Shown: positions 11,706 to 64,000 of the stretch, in pieces
Layout of the letters: every line of letters starts with the position of its first letter
Numbering within the stretch: position 1 is the first letter of the stretch
NCBI GenBank assembly: GCA_009760855.2
Contig: WPIO01000116.1
Coordinates: forward strand, 470,001-534,000
Source of the DNA: Cristatella mucedo
Lineage: Eukaryota > Bryozoa > Phylactolaemata > Cristatellidae
Reading direction: 5' to 3'
DNA: 64,000 bases
Position numbers and translations under genes: made by a program
Notes under the pieces: generated by a model
What the model was told of the DNA's origin: nothing
What the model saw: only the letters and a program-made list of their open reading frames with translations
The model's database searches: none

Positions 11706-14250
11706 TTATGTCAACCGCTATGCTGGAGCGCGCGGCATGCGTCCCGACAGCCTCGCCGCCCGGATCTCTCGTCGCCGGTATTCGTTACGAGTTAGCTGAG
11801 ACTAGCGCCGTCGCGAGCGCTGCGTTTGCGGCCTAGTCCAGGCCGGATGCGGAAGCGACACGGCGAACGTTTGTAACAGCGTGCAACGTGCGTCTGAACA
11901 GCCTCGCTTGCCGAATAAACGTTCTCGTAGGGGTCTTCCACCCTAGCGCACGCCCATAGCTGCCCGCGCGTGGATGCCAGGATGCCGGGGTGACTCGCCA
12001 CCGCAGGCAGCCTGCGACGACGCGCCATCGCACGCACCCCGGCCGCCGCTCGCTCGCATGCTGCTGCGCTCGTGCGGACTCGCAAGCCACCGTCGTCGCC
12101 GCAGCTCCGCACGAGCCGGCGCTAGTGCACGCAACGAGCTCGGCCAATTCAATTCGACCCTAAGTGACCTCGGGGTCGAATGGCGCCCACGTCGAGCGTG
12201 ACGCTGTGCGCTGTAATAACTGCCACGGCTGCCGTTTCAACCGCTTAACTCCAGAAACGAAAGTTAAAGTCTAGCACATACGCATGCTACTGTATGTATA
12301 ACACAGTAAAGTAGAAACAGAGCCTCTGAATATTTGCAGATGGACTTTCTGTAAATACCTACCTACCGAGTTTTTTCGCCACGGAACTCTAGTGTTCTCG
12401 TGCGGCCGCACGAGACCGGCTTACTTGCTCATCGGTCACGCGCATGGATCCCCGGTGCTGTCCGGCGCTCTTCGCCGACGTCGCTTGGTCGACGTCACTT
12501 CTCCGTCCCACGTGCTGCTAACCGACGATACCTGGACGGGCTTGGCGTCGCCCGGGCCTCCGAACGGCGACTTCGGCCGACCGCCGCCATTGGCGGCGAC
12601 GCGTCGCGTTGCCCGCGTCCGACGCAGCGACCGCGGGACGCCGAGGACCGGCAGTTTGGCAAACTCAGCGTCGACTGCCAACTCTGCCGCGCCGTCGGTG
12701 GCTGCCGCGCGTAGCGCCGCTCTCGCGGAGCCCCGGTGTCGAATTGCATCGACGGCGGCCGCGGCGGCCGCGGCGGCCGCGGCAGCAGCGGCGCCGTGCG
12801 CTTCGCGAAGCGCCTGCAGCTGCGGCGCGAGCAGCAGCGATGCGGCGGCCGCGGCAGTGCCGCGCGCTTCGCGAAGCGCCTGCAGCTGCGGCACGAGCAG
12901 CAGCGATGCTGCGGCCGCGGTACTTGGAGCGCCGTGGCCGCTTGCGATTGGGGCGGGACGGTGCGGCCGCTCCACCGCGCGCCGCGCCGTCCACGCTATC
13001 GCCGCTCCGCGGAGCAGCCCCACGGCCGCCGCGGCAGCTCCTTGCGGATCGGCGGCACACGGAGCGTGTGCGGTGGTCGTTAGCCGTGCCTGCGCCGGCG
13101 CGGCCGAAGCTTGGATGACGGTCGCGGCGGCAGGCGCCGGAAGCTCTACCGGCAGCTCAGGTACCGCTGCGAGCGTTCGCTGCTGCGAGGCGCTCCGTCG
13201 CGCTGATGGTGGTAGAGCTGACCGCGGCTGCTCTGACCGGTCCTCGCCGAGATGCGTGTCGGCGTCGATTTCCTGTAGCGAAAGTTTGAGACGCGCCGTC
13301 GCCAATGGCAGCGCCGCTTTTAAAGCATGCGCTATCGGCTGCGAAGCAAAGCGCAACGGCTTCGGCTTATTGCGACATATCGGCGCTCGCTCGCTCGCGC
13401 TGCGTCAGCCTCGACACACTTTCCGGTAACCGCAGCGCGGCGCGCGGCGCGCGGCGCGCGGCGCGCTGCGCCGGCGATGCGTCGCAGACGCTCGCACACG
13501 ATCGCGACGCACTCGTCGGAGGCGGCTCGCTCGGTCGCGGTGTCTCGCAAGAGCAAGCCACGAGCGGCTCGCCCGATCGGATTCTCCGAGCTCCCGCGAT
13601 CGAGCGGCGGCGGCGCGCGCGCGGAGGCCTACGCCACCGTGAACGCTACGCGAGAACTCGCGAAACGACGCGCTCGAGGTTTCGATGGGCGCGAAGCCGC
13701 CGGCTGCCTTCCGGTCGCAGAGTGCGACCGGACGAGCTCAGACAAGGCGGCGACTCAGCACAGGGCGAAATCCGCGACGTGGCGGCAGCTGCAGCGCTGC
13801 TCGGCAGCAGCGCTGGGGCACCCACCGGGCGTGGTGCGGCTCGCTCGGACATGATGGGTCTCGTCGCGCGCGGCGGTGGCGTCTCCTGCAGCCGCTCTCG
13901 CCGCCGCAGGCAATGCTGCCGATGTCGCTGGTCACCGGCTGCGGCCGATGCATCCAACGCCGCGCTCTGACGGCGCGTCAAAGGGCGCTCTGACGCGGAA
14001 CGAGTGACACTCGCTGGGGCGGAGCTCACGGGCGGCCCTGAATGCCGTTCGACGGACGCAGCCTGTCGCATGGCTTTGCTATATTGAGTCGACAGACTCG
14101 AGCGCGTAAATGGAGCGCGAATCTGCAGCGCCCACGCTTGGCGGTTCGCGCCGGCGGAGGTTGCAGCTTCGCTTACATAGGATTGGCTCAAAGAGAATTA
14201 GGAGAGCGCTGCGAAGCCGCTTCTCGGGGCGATCTCGTGGTTGCTCTATT
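11700..14250. other. GC- and CpG-rich island, possible promoter/first exon of an unknown gene
   Basis: Very GC-rich with undepleted CpG, in contrast to the flanks; the densest part is about 12380-14040. Long open frames exist on both strands, as expected for such composition: plus 12392-13429 and 13305-13970, minus 12436-13356 and 13646-14191. The minus frame of 306 codons has somewhat more protein-like stretches (LKLSLQEIDADTHLGEDRS, QVSSVSSTWDGEVTSTK and a KRRRRR cluster), but I cannot show it is coding. An (AG)n tract bounds the island on the right. It may be a promoter plus 5' exon of a minus-strand gene, or simply a CpG island. Confidence 0.5.
12798..12925. repeat. 66-bp tandem duplication in the GC island
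   Basis: Two near-identical 66-bp units begin gcgcttcgcgaagcgcctgc at 12798 and 12864. The unit is 22 codons, so all frames stay open. Each unit contains the palindrome cgcttcgcgaagcg. Confidence 0.9.

Positions 14251-14323
<73 letters not shown>
14251..14323. repeat. (AG)n microsatellite
   Basis: About 73 bp of nearly pure AG, at the right edge of the GC island. Confidence 0.98.
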
Positions 14324-14325
<2 letters not shown>

Positions 14326-14419
14326 CCGGCCCTATCGGTGAGCGAGTCTAAAGTTCCAGTTGCGCAACGTAAGTCGAAAGCTTTCGGTTTCTGTCTCTAT
14401 CTGCATTAACCATGCAACA

Positions 14420-14735
14420 CAGAAGTCTCAGCTAAATATGCGTCCGCATCAATGCCGCTCAGTTGTCCATGCTTTCCGGCAGTTAATCGGTACTTTTATT
14501 CGTGCGCGCTGTGCTGTGCACTGTTCTGAGTGTGCAGTTACCCGTGCAAGACTCGCTGCATGCTACTAGCCCGGGTTCAATTAACCAGTGGTTCTGAGCG
14601 TCTTCTTGAGTGCTTGTGTATGCTCGTCCAAGCACAGTACGAGATCACTTTTGCGTGCTTGTCTAAGCACGATACCTGTCGTTGACTATCGGTTATAGGT
14701 TTCCTTCCTGTGAATTGTAAAGTGCGTGCCTAGAC
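14420..14735 (+). repeat. Dispersed repeat Y, copy 1
   Basis: Shares ordered blocks with 44100-44385: a gaagtct-agctaaa-atg start, ctgca-tgctac, taaccagt-gttctgag, cttgtatgct..cgtcaagca and a final ttg-aa/aagtgc block. It may be the 3' UTR of another LINE subfamily. Confidence 0.5.
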
Positions 14736-14782
14736 TTCAGGTTTCCTTGGGGCTGCATCCGAAAGACTAATAACTATTATTT

Positions 14783-14890
14783 AATTATAAAATCCATTTG
14801 TATATCGCTCCAAGATAACTTAATCTCTATTCAGGCGCTTTGCACACGCAATGTGGCTCGAGCACATGACCGACCTCAAGTCATCAAATA
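14783..14890 (-). mobile_element. S2 SINE 3' part
   Basis: Antisense. aaatccatttgtatatcgct, acttaatctctattcaggcg and a diverged gctcgagcac B-box. Confidence 0.6.
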
Positions 14891-15675
14891 CATTTTACCT
14901 CGATCTCTTTTCCAAGCGAGCACCTTCAAGGCTATATTCAGCTAACCTTGTTTGCGCCAGCAAGCAAGCCCCAACAATGCCACGGAATTTAGGACGCGAG
15001 TCGTTCAGACTTAGTAATTTAAGCACCCCTCTATCTTACATCGATCACGAATGGAGACCGTGCTTCCGTAAGGTACAGCCACCACAGACCGCCATTTGGA
15101 AATCACGACGGTCAGCTCAGAAACCGCATTAGGCGTGACCCTAAACGTGATTTGCGAAAGCCATGGCCGCATGCTGTCGTCTTTAACCCTCAGCCGCAGT
15201 CGACTGGGGCTTTCGCTGATATGCGGTCGTTAGTCGCGAAAGCACGCTGGACACGATTCCTTTCTCGAGCTTCATTTCCAAAAGGTGGGGGCGGGTCGCT
15301 CCGTGCGGTCTGCTCCGGCGAGCAATTAATTTAGGGTGGGCGAATGTTGAAATGGGTCTTACTGATGACCGAACAACTTCGTCACTCAATTTCTCCCATT
15401 CTCTCGCGAAATCTGCAATCACTCTACGTCATCCCCAAGCGAATGCGAATCGCTGTCAGGTTCTGAAACCCTTCAAATGCCGATCTAGCGAGGGCTGCTA
15501 TATCCGGTGGGCGCGACCGGACCATATGCTACCGCCACAGACTGGCGTCAATTCCTGCGGTACGATGGACCAGGGATTCCGCTTATGCTCATGCGTCTAG
15601 TTGTTGCTTTTAGCGATTCCATTCAAGGTACACCTATAGCCTACTTGTAGGCGAACCGTGTAGCCAACTGCGTCA
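14890..15675. other. No gene recognised
   Basis: Short open frames on both strands only. No repeat family or splice structure supported. Confidence 0.45.
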
Positions 15676-15678
15676 GGC

Positions 15679-15740
15679 CAAGCGCCTAGAAAGAGATTAA
15701 GTTCTCTGAGGGCGCTTTATCAAGTGCAATATTATTATAA
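15679..15740 (+). mobile_element. LINE family A 3' terminus only
   Basis: gcgcctagaaagagattaag, ttctctgagggcgctttatc and a short ATT tail, directly followed by another copy. Confidence 0.85.
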
Positions 15741-15794
15741 TGTTGAATGGACTAGAGCAAAAGTGACCGAAGCAAATTACAAGCTGAGAGTAAC

Positions 15795-16410
15795 ACAAAA
15801 GGAATGGCAGCAGCGCTGGTATGATGTCTTGCCACCACTTCTCGCCGACCTGCACTGGCAACCAGTCAAGCAACGGATTAACTTTAAGGTTTTGTCCCTC
15901 ACTTTCAGGTCACTTCATTCTTTGGCTCCAGCCTATCTCTCAGATCTACTCCCCCACCAGGCCAAGCATCGTACCACCCGCTTTTCGGAATCCAACAGTC
16001 TACCAATACCTCGTACAAACTTCAAATCCTTTGGAGACCGTGCATTTAGTTCGTATGCTCCCAAAGCCTGGAACTCCCTCCCGACTTGCGTCAGAACATC
16101 CCCTAACTTGACCACATTTAAAAACTCAAAACACACCTATTTAGGACAGCATTTAGTGGGTCCGTGTGATTCGTCCTTTATGTGCTTATGCGTGCTGACA
16201 CTGTGCATAATGCCACTAACCACATTTGCATGCTGACCCTGTGCATGTCGCCCCTAACCATGTTATTCATGTTGTTTGTTTATCAAGCATGATATTACTC
16301 ACCATTCAATTGCATTTTCCTTTGCAGCAAATGTAAAGCGCCTAGAGAGAGAGATTAAGTTCTCTGAGAGTGCTTTATCAAGTGCACTATTATTATATTA
16401 TTATTATTAA
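15795..16410 (+). pseudogene. LINE family A RT C-terminus, 3' UTR and (ATT)n tail
   Basis: Encodes LLADLHWQPVKQRINFKVLS, LHSLAPAYLSDLLPHQAKH and YAPKAWNSLPTCVRTSPN of the RT C-terminal domain. One frameshift near 16130 falls in the last codons. The 3' UTR and conserved terminus end in an ATT tail at about 16385-16410. Confidence 0.88.
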
Positions 16411-17090
16411 GAGTTAAAAAAGACAACTACGCCAATCGAGGCCGAGTCGTGGTTGAGTTAAACATTAATTTCGCCTACTCAAATGACGCCCCAAGTACCG
16501 AATTTCTCGCACTTACCGATTAGCCTTTTCTTGTGCTTTGCGTGCATTATCTCAATCGAGACAAAGGTCACACACTCAATTAAACTTTCTCACGCAATCA
16601 AATGCAATCCCATCCATTTATCCAGCCAAAAGCGGCTGGATGAATTGCATTTCTATTCAGCATTGCAGTTCTGACGAATCTCCGTCAGTCTGCAGTTTCT
16701 GCCCACCTAGGTATCAAGAATTATCTGCGTATCCATCTGCGAAACCCCGTAGTACCCTTGTCATTGATACCACCTGCACGAAAATACTTTTCTCGCACTT
16801 GAATTACAAAAAACTCATTATGAAAACCTCACGCGGTTCCTCACGTGAGAGAGCAATGAGATGCGACCAGTTTGTTGGAAAGAAATTTCAAGAGTGCATG
16901 CGGATTCGAACGCCGTTGAATGAGCTCGGACCTCATAGTATTTCCTCATTCAAGGGCGTTCGGGAAGATTCACCAGGAAGCCAAGCGTAGCTATAGGACA
17001 TACTATATATATATATAGGACGTCCTTTTTTCTTCGGAAGTTTTACTCTTGCTAGGCAGACTTCTTTCACGTAAAGCAATCCATAAATGC
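16411..17090. other. No gene recognised
   Basis: Open frames up to 150 codons (16538-16990, plus) lack any recognisable domain or splice context. Confidence 0.45.
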
Positions 17091-17250
17091 ACACTAGCTG
17101 ACTTGACAGCCTCATTAGTCTAGCGACAGAAGAACCTTAGCGACTGTCGCAGCCGCTTGCAGTTGGTGATAAAGGATCGCCCACTGCAGGATTCAAACCC
17201 ATGACCTCGGTCATGAAGAGCAATCACCTTACATCCTCGGTCACTGACAT
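17091..17250 (-). mobile_element. S1 SINE, diverged
   Basis: Antisense. The gggtttgaatcctgcagtgg B-box region and the tagcgacagaagaacc block are recognisable; the head is eroded. Confidence 0.75.
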
Positions 17251-17254
17251 CTGC

Positions 17255-18225
17255 AAGAGCATAAAATAGATGCTAATCGCAACCAAGCGGTCGTACTACC
17301 GGCGAGTTCACGGATCACGTAAACAGCGGCGTGTCTACTTGCTAGCCAATTTGAAAAGATTCGTGCACCAAGATTCCTCCGATTGCTTGATCAGCTGGGT
17401 CTTCATCTACTGCCTCATCATAAAAAGTTTCCACAGTTTTCTCATACCAAACAGCTACGACGTAGGGTCTACAATGCGACAGCTGTCGATATGTAATTGA
17501 ACCGCTAGCAGGAAATATTAAGAACTGAATTTCTAACGGAATGTTGTTACGCTAAAAAGAAAGATTGTACGAAGTCATCGGGATTTTAACCCTATCTACC
17601 AACCTCGAAACCAAGGTATGACTCAAATCGAACATTAATGTGGACCAGCAAGACTATCTCGCCATGCAGATACAAATCAATAACCATACCGACGCTTTAT
17701 TTACAAAACTTGCTAATTTCTTACATTTAATTATAGGATGGGGTTAAACAAACGCCTTACCATTATTATTGCTCTTGGAGTGACTAGTGTTGTCACTATA
17801 AAAAATGCTAGAGGTCTCAAAACTAGTGCTCATCGACTTATATGCAGCATACGACATCGACCAGTAGATCCATGAAGGGCTTAAAAGTGGCTAGCTTAAC
17901 ATATTACCGAGTACACACTTCGAGTTGTACATGATTAGTCTAGTTCGAACTCTGCTATGGCCATGCCTGATTTTGTCTCTTGCAGAATTTTGAGAGGCTT
18001 TCACTATTGAGTGCTGGGCATCTTCGGCTTCAGATAAGTGAAAGTGAAAGCAATACAGCCATAGGCCCTACTACAAGGGTACCCAGAAAAACGCACCGCC
18101 CAATACAAGTACCTCGAGCATGACCTTAATAGATTGCAAATCTCCGTAGCAGCACTAACAATGCAGGGACAAAAACAGGCATCCTAATACGTAAAGGCTT
18201 AATAAGTTTGTAGTTGTATTCGGAC
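17255..18225. other. Mostly unassigned; possible RT motif A remnant
   Basis: At 17835-17880 the plus strand reads KLVLIDLYAAYDID, which resembles motif A of non-LTR RTs. The flanks do not clearly continue the match, so this is only suggestive. Confidence 0.25.
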
Positions 18226-19340
18226 TTTGATAAACTGCACAACTTTGTAAAGTACAACTAAAGTTATCATGTCATGTCATGTATCTCCGTCTGTAACTCC
18301 GCAAAGTCATAAACACCATGTGGGTATTACGCAGGAGAGTTTTGTATAGCAGCGCACTCACAGCCTAAGCGGCTTACGCATTCGCTAGCCAACAGACTTC
18401 GTCTCACGCAACAAAGAGAAAGTGGGAAGCATAGCAGAGTCAGGAGAGCAGTTGAGGTAGTGAGTAGCATAGAAGTAGCAGTTCAGGACCGCTAAAAAAG
18501 ATGTGCCATAGTCGGCAGTTGGAGAGTAGATGTCGTTGCGTAAGAATTGTGGAAGCGAGTTCCACAGTCTAGGACCTGCAGAGTTAAAGCTTCTGTCGCC
18601 AACTGTCTTAAAGCGGAGGAATGGGACAGCTAATTTATTGTCCACACAGGACCTGAGGGCGCGAACAGGTTGAAACTGATGCAGCAGCTCAGCTAGGTAT
18701 GAAGGAGCCAAGCCATGGTGGGCCATGTGGGTCAGCGTAAGAACTTTGCTCTGTAACCTTTGCTCAACCGGCAACCATCCTAGCTCCTTTAGCAAAGGAG
18801 ACACGTGCTCAAACCGCTGAGACTTGAAGACCAGCCTTGCAGCCATATTCATTGACAGCTGTAGTGGCATAATAGCTTTCTTTGGCAGCCCAGCCAAGAG
18901 GGAATTACAATAATCAAGCCGAGACAGAACTAGAGAGCTAGTTAAATTTTTTACAAGCCACTGTGGGAGACAGCTCCTAATCTTGGACAGGGATCGGATG
19001 TGGTGGCCAGCTGTAGAGGCAGTCTTCTGAATGAAACTTTCGAAATTGAGGCAGCTGTCGAACACCATACCTAAATTTCGAGCACCTGGTGATGGCAGCA
19101 CAATAGCATCACCTATTAGAAAGGCAAAGCCTTTTAATCCAGCCACACGCTTAGGGTGTCCTATGAGCAGCAGTTCAGTTTTATCATCATTTAATTTCAG
19201 GAAGTTTTCCGACATCCAGGATCGAATATCGGCAAAGCAATCATTCAGTTTCTCAGTTGCTGCAGCAGATTCCGACGGTTTGAATGACAAATACAACTGA
19301 GTATCGTCAGCATAGAAGTTATGCTGATTCACTAGCCTAA
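18226..19340 (-). pseudogene. LINE family B reverse transcriptase, 5'-truncated, 315-codon open frame
   Basis: The open frame starts at the RT catalytic motif (FYADDTQLYL) and continues through NFLKLNDDKTELLLIGHP, NLGMVFDSCLNFESF, SRLDYCNSLLAGLPKKA and LKELGWLPVEQRLQSKVLTL to RSFNSAGPRLWNSLPQFLRN. The domain order is that of L2/CR1-clade ORF2, but the sequence is clearly distinct from family A. It lacks everything upstream of motif C, so it is 5'-truncated. The ORF ends at a TAG where sister copies have a Tyr codon. The 3' end reads ...ggagttacagacggagatac followed by atgacatgacatgat. Confidence 0.92.
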
Positions 19341-19399
19341 TTTGTATTGCAGCAGTTGCAGAGCCTTAGCAGGCATCACCCATGCTTACACAGCAGACA

Positions 19400-19550
19400 A
19401 TCAGAGAGGAGAGAACCCGCTGAAGGACTCGAACACGCACACACAGAGCTGCCAGGCTTGTAAAGTGAGAGCTCTCTTTAACCCCTAAGCTAAGATCCAG
19501 GTCCAACGGTGCTCAGGTCAGCTGTGCCACAAGTAGGACTACGTCACCTG
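19400..19550 (-). mobile_element. Possible tRNA-like SINE fragment
   Basis: A cgtgttcgagtcc B-box-like stretch and a gagctctctttaa block. Too diverged for family assignment. Confidence 0.3.
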
Positions 19551-19557
19551 GCTTTGG

Positions 19558-19589
<32 letters not shown>

Positions 19590-19690
19590 TCACTTGATAA
19601 AGCGCCCTCAGAGAACTTAATCTCTCTCTAGGCGCTTTACATTTGCTGTAAAGTGAAATGCCATTGAATGGTAAGTAAAATCATGCTTTG
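19558..19690 (-). mobile_element. LINE family A 3' terminus with (AAT)n tail
   Basis: An AAT tract at 19558-19591, then tcacttgataaagcgccctc, gcgctttacatttgctgtaa and the start of the 3' UTR (antisense). Confidence 0.88.
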
Positions 19691-19849
19691 AGCCAATCTA
19701 CAGGTGCCAGCCTCCCGGCTACAACTTTTTCAAACCTGCAAAGGTAATACCATGCATGAGACCACAGGCGAGTTGATTATACAATACTACTCACAAATTA
19801 ATTTTTGACAATGTCGATTGTAACCAGTTGAGCATTTTCATTCCTACAG

Positions 19850-20064
19850 CTGCTCTGTGAGCATCTACAAGCAGCATCGGCCAAACGGTTCTGGGCTGCT
19901 ACTTTTTACAAATCACCTCTGTATTTGCCGAATCACGAACGAAACAGCAGCAAGCACAGTACTAGACCTGCTGGCCCAGTCGCACACTCTGCACAACATC
20001 CTGAACCAGCTACAGCCTATACGATGCCTCGCGGGCTCAAGTGACACGTGGTATGCCGGCCTCG
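19850..20064 (+). other. Candidate internal exon of an unknown plus-strand gene
   Basis: A pyrimidine-rich acceptor (cattcctacag) and a strong donor (cctcg|gtgagt) bracket 215 bp that are open in one frame and read NETAASTVLDLLAQSHTLHN and ILNQLQPIRCLAGSSDTWYA. It would be convergent with CEP104. No partner exon or homology was identified, so chance is a real alternative. Confidence 0.25.
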
Positions 20065-20518
20065 GTGAGTTTCGGCTTAACGTCGGCACACAGAGATCTA
20101 ACAGCCACCGCAGCCCTGGCATCTCGACGAGACAGGAAGCCGGCACACCCAGTGCTGCATGCCTCACTAGCGAAGCAGAATAACAGATGTCGTCACGCCA
20201 CCTTCAGCGATGCTTCTCGCAAAGTTGTCAGCTGCATCGGCCAAGTGGCAAGTGTTGTAGACCAAGCTTATGACAGACCCACGCCTACCTAGGGTAGGCC
20301 TGGCCCAAAGGGGGAGGGAGGAGGAGGCATGAACAGCCCTCATCACCAGCAGATGGCAGCAAGGTCAGCCGCCAAGGTCAGTGCAGCACCTTTGATCGAG
20401 ACAAGCAAGTAGATACAACTTAGCGACCCCCCCCCACCCCAGAGAGAAGCACTGACGGGGCCAGCACCGACTCAATATCGCAAGCAAAGCAACCGGGCAG
20501 CTGCTTTGCCGAAGGTGC

Positions 20519-20532
20519 CCACCAGGTGGCGC
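20519..20532 (+). promoter_or_regulatory. CTCF-type motif, site 1
   Basis: CCACCAGGTGGCGC is a perfect match to the animal CTCF core CCASYAGRKGGCRS. It lies about 235 bp beyond the CEP104 stop codon. Confidence 0.5.
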
Positions 20533-20750
20533 TTGCACTGCTGAGCAGTCATTTCGTAGATGCTGGCAGCTTATCAGGTCAAGCTGCCACAGGCGACAGC
20601 AGACCATACGTGGCAGAGCTCGGCCAGCAATAGGGTGCTGCTTAGCAGCAGCCGGGTCACGTGGTTGCACGCCATGGAGGTCGCCGACGAGCGGCACCAT
20701 GGCCTGCTGGAGCAGCAGCAGCCGTATGGTGCAGCTTCTGCCATTATGCA

Positions 20751-20764
20751 CCACCAGGTGGCGC
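20751..20764 (+). promoter_or_regulatory. CTCF-type motif, site 2
   Basis: An identical 14-base perfect match in the same orientation as site 1, 232 bp away and 2 bp beyond the CEP104 stop codon (inside its presumed 3' UTR). Confidence 0.5.
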
Positions 20765-20766
20765 CA

Positions 20767-62357
<41,591 letters not shown>

Positions 62358-62468
62358 GGCTCCAGTTCCTATAAGACCGGCACAGACCATGCTGAGTTTC
62401 GGCAGAGCAGGGACAGCAAGAAGGAGCCGCCTTAGCCAGGGTCGGTCATGGCAGGTGGGAGACAATAA

Positions 62469-62562
62469 CAATAAGAAGAAGAAGAAGAATGCACTTGATA
62501 AAGCGCCCTCAGAGAACTCAATCTCTTTCTAGGCGCTTTACATTTGCTGCAATGGGACACAA
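62469..62562 (-). mobile_element. LINE family A 3' terminus with (AAG)n tail
   Basis: aagaagaag tail (instead of AAT), then tgcacttgataaagcgccct and ctctttctaggcgctttaca. About 110 bp upstream of the CEP104 start codon. Confidence 0.85.
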
Positions 62563-62667
62563 GGGATGCTCAAAAGTACAAGCAAAACAGTACTAAGTAC
62601 ATTTGCAGCTATGTGCAAGTATTGGCAGCAAAATGAATGTATATCGGTTGTAGTGCTTATAAAACAA

Positions 62668-62790
62668 AAATATGCTTCATTTGTATAGCACCCTCGGAGG
62701 ACTTTATCGCTTTGCAGGCGCTTCACATATGCAGCAGATCTCGATCCCACGAACTCGATTGTCAAAGGCACCCTGGGTCCAAACCATGAC
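62668..62790 (-). mobile_element. S2 SINE
   Basis: Antisense. ttcatttgtatagcaccctc, gcaggcgcttcacatatgca and a gggatcgagatc B-box side. Just upstream of CEP104 exon 1. Confidence 0.65.
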
Positions 62791-62989
62791 TGCGCTTCAG
62801 CAGCAGTAGCAGCAGCTTGAGAGCACAGCAGGGCTGCAATGGCCGAACCACTATGGATCAGTCTAGTCTGTGGGACCTTGACATGTCACGATAGAAAGGT
62901 AAGTAAGTTTACGTCCAACATATTAAATGGCCACTTTCTGGCTGTCCCTGTCACTTTTTGTTTTCTCTCACTATCTCCTTTCGTCTGCC

Positions 62990-63159
<170 letters not shown>

Positions 63160-64000
63160 CCTATCCCAACAGGTCAAGTTCTGCCCCCCTCCACGTAGGA
63201 GGAAGCTAGGCACCTTATCGATTGCAATTGGCAGCAGCCGCTCACCAGAGACATGCATGTACCTGCACAGTACAGTGGATGCAGCGTCAGATGTGCAGGC
63301 AGCCAGCAGCAATGGATATCGTACTGCAGTTGTACGGCTGACTTAGAATTCCACCTTCGTACACACGGCACACACCTGAACAAACAACGGTCTCACATGG
63401 GGCTATAGTGGTCACGACGGGGCAGGGAACTAAAATAGGCTTGCAAGATCGAGCCAACAGCACGGCTTACACAGCACGCTGGCGGCATTGGCGACTATCC
63501 TGCATGCTCTCCTTCAGGAAACTTTGCCTGCGTCTCAAAGCAAGCTACTTTCAGATTCTGCCGCTCTCAGGTTCTTTTGCCTTTCTTTAGTCACAGCTGG
63601 CAATTAAACATCTTATTTGGGACACGAGGCATGACACCTGAATATCACCCATGGCCCCGGCTGCCGGTAAGAGCTGAGCAACAACGGTGGCCGTTTCGTC
63701 GGCTGGTTTTAACTGCCCCCTATCGTGCTAGGTCAGCAGCTACAGCCGCTGCACTGACCAATCAAGGTTAGAACGAATGACCCTTTGACGAGCCGAGCAT
63801 GAGCATGCACTCCACGATGGGATAGCGGCTTGATGGCGAAGTGCGACCGAGAAACCAGACGATCAAATGCATGCTGGGAAATGTGTCACAGCTGCCAGTC
63901 GCCACTTCCAGGCAGATGGCTTGGCAGCAGCACGATAAACCCAAGCAAGGAGCTACCGTGAGTCAACGAGCAGGGCTGCCACAGAGCCACCTCCGAACTC
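63160..64000. other. Region upstream of CEP104, no gene recognised
   Basis: The probable CEP104 promoter or 5' UTR is in this direction. A CCAAT-box-like gaccaatcaag lies at about 63757, but no promoter can be fixed from sequence alone. Short open frames lack recognisable domains. Confidence 0.35.

Noticed and set aside
12392-13429. 345-codon plus-strand protein
   Set aside because: Equally long frames exist on the opposite strand, the sequence is nearly all Ala/Arg/Ser, and high GC lowers stop frequency. Not called as a CDS.
17835-18215. Second RT gene with a motif A-like LVLIDLYAAYD
   Set aside because: Only about 14 residues fit. The flanking frames are broken and other RT motifs were not found.

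Overview
This is a eukaryotic, almost certainly animal, genomic window. The evidence is one large intron-rich gene with canonical GT-AG splice sites, many truncated L2/CR1-like non-LTR retrotransposons, tRNA-derived SINEs, and long CA, CT/AG and AAT microsatellites. I cannot place the species. The repeat content suits an invertebrate metazoan, but that is inference.

The one gene I can name is CEP104, a centriolar and ciliary-tip protein. It occupies the minus strand from the start codon at 62357 to the stop at 20767. I could assemble 23 coding exons with consistent phases at all 22 junctions. They predict a protein of about 985 residues. In order it has an N-terminal jelly-roll-like domain (exons 1-5), a charged coiled-coil region (exons 6-8), a linker (exons 9-10), a TOG array domain (exons 11-17), a coiled-coil and Ala-rich linker (exons 18-19), a Cys/His zinc-finger module (exons 20-22) and a basic Ala-rich tail (exon 23). 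Introns make up about 93% of the gene and hold most of the mobile elements in the window.

The left 20.7 kb has no gene I can name. It holds decayed LINE copies (1.7-5.6 kb), a degraded pogo/Tigger-like transposase (5.54-6.11 kb), and an unidentified single-frame coding relic of about 1 kb with three in-frame stops (7.41-8.45 kb). It also holds a very GC- and CpG-rich island (about 11.7-14.25 kb) that may be a promoter or first exon of an unknown gene, and a 5'-truncated RT with a 315-codon open frame (18.2-19.3 kb). Two perfect CTCF-type motifs lie 232 bp apart at the 3' end of CEP104.

There are two LINE families. Family A ends in a conserved GC-rich stem-like sequence followed by (ATT)n, and has more than 20 copies. 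Family B ends in short ACATT/ACATG repeats. There are also two SINE families: S1 has a tRNA-like head, and S2 has a 3' end resembling that of family A, which suggests a LINE-SINE partnership. The most unusual structure is a 936-bp element at 22775-23710 inside CEP104 intron 21. It has 98-99 bp imperfect terminal inverted repeats starting with an 11-C run, a possible 3-bp TAC target duplication, and an interior of degenerate TTTAGGG telomere-like repeats plus a (TG)n tract.
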